Of a stretch of 64,000 nt of DNA, positions 58,433-64,000 are shown one piece after another. The DNA is taken from NCBI GenBank assembly GCA_040218145.1, contig JAVJQK010000050.1, forward strand, positions 1 through 64,000. The letters are read 5' to 3'. A program made the position numbers and the translations under genes. Below the pieces are notes generated by a model, which made no database searches, had not been told where the DNA came from, and saw only the letters and a program-made list of their open reading frames with translations. Position 1 is the stretch's first letter, and each line of letters opens with the position of its first letter. This DNA is from Sandaracinaceae bacterium (lineage in GTDB: Bacteria > Myxococcota_A > Polyangia > Polyangiales > Sandaracinaceae).

Positions 58433-59296
58433 GTGAGCCGTTCGCTGACCCGCCACATCCTCGTCGCTGGCTCCCGAACGGGAACGGGGCGCGCCGTCCC
58501 CGAGGGCGCGAGCGCCTGGGATCCGGTCGCCTTCGAGGACGCGGTCGAGGCGACCCTCGGGCGGGTTCTCGTGAACCCGGTCGGGAAGCTCGTCGTCTCG
58601 AGCATTCGTCGGCGCGTGCGCATCATCCCGTTCGCGCGTTTCACGACCGATCCGATCGCCGCGTCGGCGGAGACGCTACCGCTGGATCACTCGGGTGCAA
58701 CGGTGCGTGGAGAGCGGATCCGCTGGTGTCAGCGGCATGTCTGCACGGAGAGAGAGACCGAGAGCACCTGGGTGGGATCGGGGAGAGGCAGCGCGAGCCG
58801 AATCGCGTTCACCCCTCAAATGTGGCCGCGCATGCCGGGCCGCGTGCCCGCGGACGAGGTGTTGCTCCACGAGCTCGTGCACGCGATGCAGCACACCTGC
58901 GGGGTTCTCTCGTGGCGCCCCGAAGGGATGGGCTACGACACCTTTGCTGAGGTGTGCGCGATCACCATCACGAACATGTACCGCTCGCACTTCTTCGGGT
59001 CGCGGGCGCATCTCCGCGCGAACCATGGCCGTCGCGGGTCGTTCCGGGGTGACCCCTATCTCGTGCGTGACGCGCCCGATCTCATCTACTTCTTCGGTCC
59101 GAGCGAGGCTCGCTCTCGCGAGTGGCGCCTCTTGGATCGCTTCTGCCGACTCCAGCCCGCGCTGGCTGCGGCGCTGCGCGCGCTGCCACTGGCGGTCTGC
59201 CCCTACAATCCTTTGCGAGATCGTGCCCAGGAGATGCAGACGGGTAGCCTCGACGGCCTCGGCTCATGGGGCCCACCGCGTCCAGTGACCAGGTAG
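58433..59296 (+). CDS. Possible zinc metallopeptidase (HExxH), perhaps M91-like
   Basis: A 287-residue protein from GTG 58433, with CGGAG six to seven bases upstream. The zinc motif HELVHAMQHTCG lies near 145, preceded by IAFTPQMWPRMPGRVPADEVL and followed by DTFAEVCAITITNMY, whose Glu may be the third ligand. The layout (small N-terminal part, HExxH, then a helical part with a Glu) recalls M91/NleD-like effectors, but the family is a guess. No signal peptide or immunity gene is seen next to it. Local bases are less GC-rich than the flanks, consistent with transfer. Confidence 0.6.
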   Translation: MSRSLTRHILVAGSRTGTGRAVPEGASAWDPVAFEDAVEATLGRVLVNPVGKLVVSSIRRRVRIIPFARFTTDPIAASAETLPLDHSGATVRGERIRWCQRHVCTERETESTWVGSGRGSASRIAFTPQMWPRMPGRVPADEVLLHELVHAMQHTCGVLSWRPEGMGYDTFAEVCAITITNMYRSHFFGSRAHLRANHGRRGSFRGDPYLVRDAPDLIYFFGPSEARSREWRLLDRFCRLQPALAAALRALPLAVCPYNPLRDRAQEMQTGSLDGLGSWGPPRPVTR

Positions 59297-59358
59297 GCCC
59301 GTCGACGCCTCTGCGCCGTAGGTCTTTTGCCGGCGGCGAAGGGAGCTATGGTCGGGGC

Positions 59359-60075
59359 ATGTGGGTGGCACTTCCCCTCATCGTCGGCTCGCTCCTGCTC
59401 GTGATCTGCGGCTTCATCTGGGTCGCGCGCCGCGACACGATGGCGCTCGCGCAGCAGATCGCGGGTCTCGACACGGTCCCGCTCGACGAGATCGCGCTCC
59501 ACAACATGAACGCCGTGCGCGCGCGCGTGGGCAAGGTGCCGGCGATCGACGACCCGGTGACCGACGAGCCCACCGTGTTCTACGAGCTGCGGGTCGAGCG
59601 CACCGATCAGGTTGAGACGCTCCTGCATCATCGGGAGGCGGGGCTGGTGACGCTCGCGGACGGGCACGGCCGCGCGGAGGTGATGCTGGCCGGAGCCGAG
59701 ATCGCGGGCCTGGAGCTTCGAGAGCTCGAGACCGCAGAGCGGACGCCGTCGCCGAAGATGGCCGCGCTGCTCGAGCGCTTCGACATCCGCGTGCCGACCG
59801 AGTCGAACGCGGCGCGCTACGCGCTGATGCACCGCGCCATCCGGATCGGGACCGATCTGACCGTGGTCGGCGTCCCGCGGGTGCGAGAGAAGGACGGCCA
59901 GAAGAGCCTGCCCCGGTTCACGCCCAGCGCGGGCCCGCTCTACGTGACCCCGGACGAGCTGCCCGTGCTCCAGCAGCGGGAGAGCGCCGACCTGAAGGCG
60001 ATGAACCTCATGCTCGGCATCGGCGCCGCGCTCGGCGTGGCCGCGACCGCGGTCGGGCTCTTCCTGATGATCTGA
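59359..60075 (+). CDS. GIDE-domain-like membrane protein
   Basis: A 238-residue protein with an N-terminal membrane segment (LPLIVGSLLLVICGFIWVA) and a C-terminal one (LMLGIGAALGVAATAVGLFLM). Between them lies a domain like the GIDE region of MULAN/GIDE E3 ligases (TVFYELRVERTDQ, a GRAEVML strand and YVTPDELPVL), but no RING is present. In bacteria such proteins may be membrane scaffolds. Function is unknown. It starts 62 bases after the peptidase-like gene. Confidence 0.65.
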   Translation: MWVALPLIVGSLLLVICGFIWVARRDTMALAQQIAGLDTVPLDEIALHNMNAVRARVGKVPAIDDPVTDEPTVFYELRVERTDQVETLLHHREAGLVTLADGHGRAEVMLAGAEIAGLELRELETAERTPSPKMAALLERFDIRVPTESNAARYALMHRAIRIGTDLTVVGVPRVREKDGQKSLPRFTPSAGPLYVTPDELPVLQQRESADLKAMNLMLGIGAALGVAATAVGLFLMI

Positions 60076-60088
60076 GCGGGAGAGCGCC

Positions 60089-60409
60089 TCAGCGGACGTC
60101 GAGCAGCTCGACCTCGAAGACGAGGGTCGAGTTCGGCGGGATCACGGGCGGGAAGCCGCGCGCGCCGTAGGCCATGTCGGGCGGGATGGTGAGCTTGCGC
60201 TTGCCGCCCACCTTCATGCCGGCCACGCCCTCGTCCCAGCCCTTGATGACCTGGCCGCCGCCGAGCTGAAACCCGAAAGGCTGGTTGCGGTCGTGCGAGC
60301 TGTCGAACTTGGTGCCGTCGGTGAGGGTCCCGGTGTAGTGCACCGACACCTGCTGGCCGGGCTTGGCCTCCGCGCCGTCACCCACCACGAGGTCTTCTTT
60401 CTGAAGCAT
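60089..60409 (-). CDS. FKBP-type peptidyl-prolyl cis-trans isomerase
   Basis: A 106-residue single FKBP domain. Core residues are visible: [56 protein letters not shown] and VFEVELLDV, including the FKBP Trp in KGWDEG and Tyr in VHYTG. It helps folding by isomerising proline bonds in the cytoplasm; no signal peptide is seen. It is convergent with the GIDE-like gene and lies 12 bases downstream of the end of the LysR gene on the same strand. Confidence 0.93.
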   Translation of the reverse strand: MLQKEDLVVGDGAEAKPGQQVSVHYTGTLTDGTKFDSSHDRNQPFGFQLGGGQVIKGWDEGVAGMKVGGKRKLTIPPDMAYGARGFPPVIPPNSTLVFEVELLDVR

Positions 60410-60421
60410 GCGGGCGACCTA

Positions 60422-61291
60422 TCACGCACCCATGCGGCGCAGCAACCAGTCGCAGAAGCGCGCGACGCGCGGGGGCGGCTCGCCGCGCGGCGTGAGCAGC
60501 CAGTACGACAGCCCCGACTCGAGCTCGAGCGAGAACGGCCGCACCAGCCGCCCGTCGGCGAGGTCGCGCTCCACGAGGCTCGTCCTCCCCAGGGCCAGGC
60601 CTTGCCCCGCCTGCGCCGCGTCGAGCGCCATGTGCGCGTGGCTGAAGCGCGGCCCTCGGTGCGCGTCGACGCCCTCGATGCCCGCCGCCTCGAGCCAGCG
60701 CCCCCAGCCCACGCGTCCGGGGTGCGCGCGCAGGACCTCGTCGTGCAACAACGTATGCTTTCGTAGATCGGTCGGATCCACCAGGGTCGGGCTGCACACC
60801 GGGCCGATGCGCTCGACGCGGAGGCGGGTGTGCGAGACGTCCGGGTAGCCGCCCGCGCCGTAGCGGAGGCACGCGTCGATGCCCTCGCGCCCGGGCTGCG
60901 TGAGCCGGTCGTCCGCGGCGAGGCGCACCGAGATCTCCGGACAGCTCCGCGCGAAGTCGGGCAGGTTCGGGACGAGCCAGCGGATCGCGAACGAGGGGGA
61001 GCAGCTCAGGGTCAGCGCCTGCTGGGTCGCGTGGATCCGCTCGACGCCCTCGTGGAGCAGGGCGAAGGCCTCGCGGGCCGAGGCGAAGAGCGCGCGGCCC
61101 TCTTCGGTCAGGCTCACGCGCCTCGCGCCGCGCGTGAAGAGAGCGCAGCCGAGCTGCGTCTCGAGCGCCTTGATGCGGTGGCTGATGGCGCTCTGGCTGA
61201 CGTGCAGCTCGTCGGCCGCGCGGGTGAAGCTCCCGTGCCGCGCCGCCGCCTCGAAGGCCTCCAGACCCGGCAGCGTGGGCAGTCCTGTCAC
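60422..61291 (-). CDS. LysR-family regulator, GcvA-like
   Basis: A 289-residue regulator from GTG 61291. The winged helix is at the N-terminus (LEAFEAAARHGSFTRAADEL, HVSQSAISHRIKALETQLGC, ALFTRGARRVSLTEEG), like the GcvA subgroup. A periplasmic-binding-type sensor domain follows. The 82-base gap to the divergent sdhC holds a CTAAT at 61302-61306, the GcvA core recognition sequence. It therefore probably controls sdhC, itself or both. The ligand is unknown. Longer starts upstream would cross sdhC. Confidence 0.88.
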   Translation of the reverse strand: MTGLPTLPGLEAFEAAARHGSFTRAADELHVSQSAISHRIKALETQLGCALFTRGARRVSLTEEGRALFASAREAFALLHEGVERIHATQQALTLSCSPSFAIRWLVPNLPDFARSCPEISVRLAADDRLTQPGREGIDACLRYGAGGYPDVSHTRLRVERIGPVCSPTLVDPTDLRKHTLLHDEVLRAHPGRVGWGRWLEAAGIEGVDAHRGPRFSHAHMALDAAQAGQGLALGRTSLVERDLADGRLVRPFSLELESGLSYWLLTPRGEPPPRVARFCDWLLRRMGA

Positions 61292-61301
61292 ATGAGGAAA
61301 C

Positions 61302-61306
61302 CTAAT
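61302..61306 (+). promoter_or_regulatory. CTAAT, candidate LysR (GcvA-type) site
   Basis: CTAAT lies 11 bases before the GTG of the LysR gene within the divergent gap with sdhC. GcvA is known to bind CTAAT, and this regulator is GcvA-like. A five-base match can occur by chance, so this is weak. Confidence 0.3.
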
Positions 61307-61373
61307 CCATGGCTGAGAAAACGTCCATCGCCGTTCTCGCCGCGGGCGCCATGCTGGAGGCAGGAGACACGAC

Positions 61374-62021
61374 ATGGCGAAGATGCGCTGGGAGCTGCTC
61401 GGGACGTCGGTGGGATTGAAGCTGCTCATGGCAGCGAGCGGCCTGCTCTGGACGGGCTGGGTGGTGCTGCACATGGCCGGCAACCTGCTCGTGTTCGCGG
61501 GGCCCGAGACGATCAACGGGTACGGCGCGGTGCTCCAGGGCAGCCCGCTGCTCTGGGTGATGCGCGCCGGGCTGCTCGCGCTCCTCGCCGTGCACGTCAC
61601 GAGCGCGGCCCTGCTCACGCGGCGCGCCCGCGAGGCGAAGGGTCGCTACCAGCGTCGCCTCGCGGCCCGGGACTCGACCCTCGCCTCGCGCACCATGCGC
61701 TGGGGCGGGCTCTTCATCCTGCTCTTCCTCGTCTACCACCTCGTGCACATCTACGGCCCGCTCCACGCGGCCTACGTCCCGGGCGACGTGCACCACAACC
61801 TCGTCGTCGGCCTCTCCGACCCGCTCGCGGGGAGCCTCTACGTGCTCGCGACGCTGGTCTTCGGGCTGCATCTGCACCACGGCACCTGGAGCATGTTCCG
61901 CACCCTCGGCCTCGAGCGCGTTCCGAAGCTGCGGCGCGTGACGGGGGCGGGGAGCGCGCTCATCACGCTCGGCTTCCTCGCGCCCTGCGTCGCGTCGATG
62001 ACCGGCCTGCTCAGCGCATGA
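61374..62021 (+). CDS. sdhC: Succinate dehydrogenase/fumarate reductase cytochrome b subunit
   Basis: A 215-residue membrane protein with about five membrane segments, like the single-subunit cytochrome b of the SdhC/FrdC type found in delta-proteobacteria-like groups and Bacillus. Heme-binding His residues are in GWVVLHMAGNLLVF, AVHVTSAALL, VYHLVHIYGP and GLHLHHGTWSMF. It would anchor the flavoprotein and iron-sulfur subunits to the membrane and pass electrons to quinone. sdhA and sdhB do not follow in the window, which is unusual; the next gene runs on the opposite strand and overlaps its 3' end by 11 bases. Confidence 0.88.
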   Translation: MAKMRWELLGTSVGLKLLMAASGLLWTGWVVLHMAGNLLVFAGPETINGYGAVLQGSPLLWVMRAGLLALLAVHVTSAALLTRRAREAKGRYQRRLAARDSTLASRTMRWGGLFILLFLVYHLVHIYGPLHAAYVPGDVHHNLVVGLSDPLAGSLYVLATLVFGLHLHHGTWSMFRTLGLERVPKLRRVTGAGSALITLGFLAPCVASMTGLLSA

Positions 62022-62952
62022 GCGCCCGGCGGATCGCGGCCTCGGGCGCGTCGTCGCGCAGCCGGACCTGACGGCCCACGCGCTCGACGCCGAGCGAGCC
62101 GAAGAGCGCGTCGAGATCCGGCGCCCCCGGCGCGAGCGCCATCGCGCGGTAGCGCTGGCTGACCACCCGGGTGCCGGTCGCGCGATCCGCCTCGCGCACC
62201 ACCCGGTCCATGCTCCACTCGGCGCGCGCGTTCCCGCCCGCCTCGAGCACGCCGCGCAGGGCGGTCTGCAGGGTGTGTCTGCCCCCCGTGCGGCGCCGCA
62301 GCTCCACGTCGACGCTCAGCCAGAAGATGGCGCCCCCCCAGTAGGTGCGGCCCCAGCTCCGGGTCCGGTCCAGCCCGCGATCCCGTCGGCCGGGCAGGCC
62401 CCAGCGCATCGCCTCGGTCCAGTTCCGCCAGACCTCCTCCTCGCGGAAGATGCCCGCGCGGACCCGGCACACGCCCTGGAGGTAGGTCGACAGCCCCTCC
62501 TTCGCCCAGCGATGGCGGTCGGGCACGTCGGGGAAGGCGGCGTGCAACATCTCGTGCACCATCACCCAGTCGCGCTCGAGCGTGGCGTCGGGGACCTCGC
62601 GGCCCACGCGCACCCGGACGAGCCGCCCGTCGAAGTGCTGGCCGAAGCCGACGCTCGCGCCGCCGTTGAGCATCAGCTCCACGCGCAGGCTCGGCACCGG
62701 GAAGCGGCCGTAGTACTCGCTCACCATCTCGGCCGAGCGCTCGACCCATCGGACGAGGCGCGCGCGCTGCCGTCGATCGACGGTGCGTCCCCGGAAGTCC
62801 AGGACGAGCCGCGCGCCGCCGACCTCGACGGTCGGCATGTTGCGCTGGCTCGCCTTTCCGCGCGCGGTCCGCGCGGTCGGTGCGCTCGCGCCGCAGCTCG
62901 GCAGGAAGCAGAGCATCAGTCCGGCGAGGGCGGGCGCGAGCAGTCGGTCCAT
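62011..62952 (-). CDS. Predicted lipoprotein metallopeptidase, gluzincin type
   Basis: A 313-residue protein with a lipoprotein signal (LMLCFLPSC). The mature part has HEMLHAAFPD at about residue 132 and a following Glu in WAKEGLSTYL near 151, the HExxH...E spacing of gluzincins such as M1/M61 relatives. A later helical part has TYWGGAIFWLSVDVELRRRTG. The substrate is unknown. It faces sdhC convergently. It is divergent from the class II aldolase gene by 101 bases. Confidence 0.75.
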   Translation of the reverse strand: MDRLLAPALAGLMLCFLPSCGASAPTARTARGKASQRNMPTVEVGGARLVLDFRGRTVDRRQRARLVRWVERSAEMVSEYYGRFPVPSLRVELMLNGGASVGFGQHFDGRLVRVRVGREVPDATLERDWVMVHEMLHAAFPDVPDRHRWAKEGLSTYLQGVCRVRAGIFREEEVWRNWTEAMRWGLPGRRDRGLDRTRSWGRTYWGGAIFWLSVDVELRRRTGGRHTLQTALRGVLEAGGNARAEWSMDRVVREADRATGTRVVSQRYRAMALAPGAPDLDALFGSLGVERVGRQVRLRDDAPEAAIRRALMR

Positions 62953-63053
62953 GACCTGGATCCAGGATACGCCCGTTTCGGGGTCGTGCCTCCCCCCGCC
63001 CCTCGAAGTGACGCGCCCAGCGGTCTGGAGATGTGGTCTAGAATCGCGGCCCC

Positions 63054-64000
63054 ATGAAGAGTCGATGGAACGACGCCGACGCGCCGCGCGATCCCCTCGC
63101 CCTGCGCGCCTACACCTCGCAGCTGCTCGGGCGCGAGCCGAGCCTCGTGCTGCACGGCGGCGGCAACACGAGCGTGAAGCTCGAGGTGCCGGACTTCTTC
63201 GGCGACCCGACCGAGGTGCTCTACGTCAAGGGCAGCGGCTGGGACCTCGCGTCGATCGAGCCGGCCGGCTTCTCGCCCGTGCGGCTCGACGTGCTGAAGC
63301 GCATGGCCGCGCTCGACGCGCTGACCGACGCCGACATGGTGCGTGAGCAGCGCGTGGCGATGCTCGACCCGACGGCGCCGAACCCGTCGGTCGAGGCGAT
63401 CCTGCACGCGGTGATCCCGTTCCGGTACGTCGACCACACCCACGCCGACGCGGTCGTCACGCTCACCAACACGCCCGACGGCGAGGCGCGCATCCGCGCC
63501 CTCTACGGCGACCGGGTGCTCTACATCCCGTACGTGATGCCGGGCTTCGTGCTCGCGCGCGAGGTCTACCGGCTCACGAAGGACGTCGACTGGTCGAAGG
63601 TGGAGGGCATGGTCCTCCTGCACCACGGCGTCTTCTCGTTCGCGGACGACGCGCGCGAGAGCTACGAGCGCATGATCCGGCTCGTCGACGAGGCCGAGCG
63701 CTCGCTCTCCGAGCACGGCGCCATCGACGCGCCCGCGACGGGGGAGGGCGCCCGGCCGGATCCCATCGCGCTCGCCACGCTCCGGAGGCGCGTCAGCGAC
63801 GTCGCGGGCCGCGCCATGATCGCGCGCTTCGACGGACGCCCGGAGGCGCACGGCTTCGCGAGCCGCCCGGACGCGGCCGACCTCGCGACCCGCGGCCCCG
63901 TCACGCCCGATCACGTGATCCGCACCAAGCGCGTGCCGATGATGTTCACCGGAGACGTCGAGGCGGTCGGACGCTACGCGGAAGCCTACCGCGGCTTCTT
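63054..64000 (+). CDS. Class II aldolase/short-chain dehydrogenase fusion, partial
   Basis: The first 315 residues of a longer protein that runs off the right edge. They match the aldolase part of RhaD/aldolase-SDR fusion proteins: N-terminal SQLLGREPSLVLHGGGNTSVK, VKGSGWDLASIEPAGF, the zinc His pair in VDHTHADAVVT, LHHGVFSF, and further residues up to EAYRGFF. These enzymes split sugar phosphates such as rhamnulose-1-phosphate and oxidise the aldehyde product. The second, Rossmann-fold part is outside the window, so its presence is expected but not seen. Confidence 0.88.
   Translation, partial: MKSRWNDADAPRDPLALRAYTSQLLGREPSLVLHGGGNTSVKLEVPDFFGDPTEVLYVKGSGWDLASIEPAGFSPVRLDVLKRMAALDALTDADMVREQRVAMLDPTAPNPSVEAILHAVIPFRYVDHTHADAVVTLTNTPDGEARIRALYGDRVLYIPYVMPGFVLAREVYRLTKDVDWSKVEGMVLLHHGVFSFADDARESYERMIRLVDEAERSLSEHGAIDAPATGEGARPDPIALATLRRRVSDVAGRAMIARFDGRPEAHGFASRPDAADLATRGPVTPDHVIRTKRVPMMFTGDVEAVGRYAEAYRGF

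Noticed and set aside
61302-61880. Minus-strand reading frame opposite sdhC
   Set aside because: It is an Arg/His-rich antisense of a protein with clear membrane and heme-type residues.

Overview
The window is GC-rich, densely packed genomic DNA (64 kb, about 58 protein genes, no RNA genes, no insertion sequence, no CRISPR). Several traits point to a myxobacterium-like member of the Myxococcota, possibly near the Sandaracinaceae/Polyangia: many lipoproteins of unknown function, a MYXO-CTERM-type C-terminal anchor, a eukaryote-like Ser/Thr kinase with a low-complexity tail, single-domain and hybrid two-component proteins, and frequent GTG starts. The assignment to group is inference from gene content; no rRNA is present.

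Layout. 1-8968 is a leftward run: a partial exonuclease-fold/GIY-YIG nuclease with an expanded Thr-Gly tail running off the left edge, a four-module lipoprotein, purS-purC-purB joined by GTGA overlaps, a GT4 glycosyltransferase, a lipoprotein and a LmbE-like deacetylase. 9016-15315 holds a membrane protein, MiaE, an aldo/keto reductase, a long-form NadA, a CoA-type Nudix hydrolase, a membrane protein and inorganic pyrophosphatase. 15425-22506 holds an ADP-forming acyl-CoA synthetase, a CPA2 antiporter, a PAS histidine kinase, a MepA-like lipoprotein and a universal stress protein.

22601-25975 is the most system-like cassette: a ferredoxin-fused FAD reductase, a MerR regulator and a ferritin-like diiron oxygenase, with a dyad before the first gene. 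Next come a hybrid sensor kinase, a HAD phosphatase, both subunits of an acyl-CoA carboxylase, a SpoU methyltransferase, a serine hydrolase and an ankyrin protein. 36946-37622 is a gene-poor stretch of hexanucleotide repeats with a lipoprotein-like leader lacking a normal start codon.

37623-50518 holds an ACE-like M2 peptidase, a cysteine-free glutaredoxin-fold protein, a MATE exporter, a MYXO-CTERM protein, an OmpR/kinase pair, a gamma-glutamyltransferase homologue, a lone receiver protein, the Ser/Thr kinase, a quinone-oxidoreductase-like protein and a methyltransferase. 50617-51110 is a three-copy array of composite palindromes. 51124-64000 holds lipoproteins, a TldD homologue, an orphan FliG-C-like protein, a parvulin, an NSS transporter, a possible M91-like metallopeptidase in less GC-rich surroundings, a GIDE-like membrane protein, an FKBP, a GcvA-like LysR divergent from an isolated sdhC, a gluzincin-like lipoprotein and the start of an aldolase/dehydrogenase running off the right edge.

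Recurring themes are translational coupling by 4-bp overlaps, convergent gene pairs that overlap at their 3' ends, and hexanucleotide tandem repeats that extend low-complexity protein tails and linkers without breaking frame.
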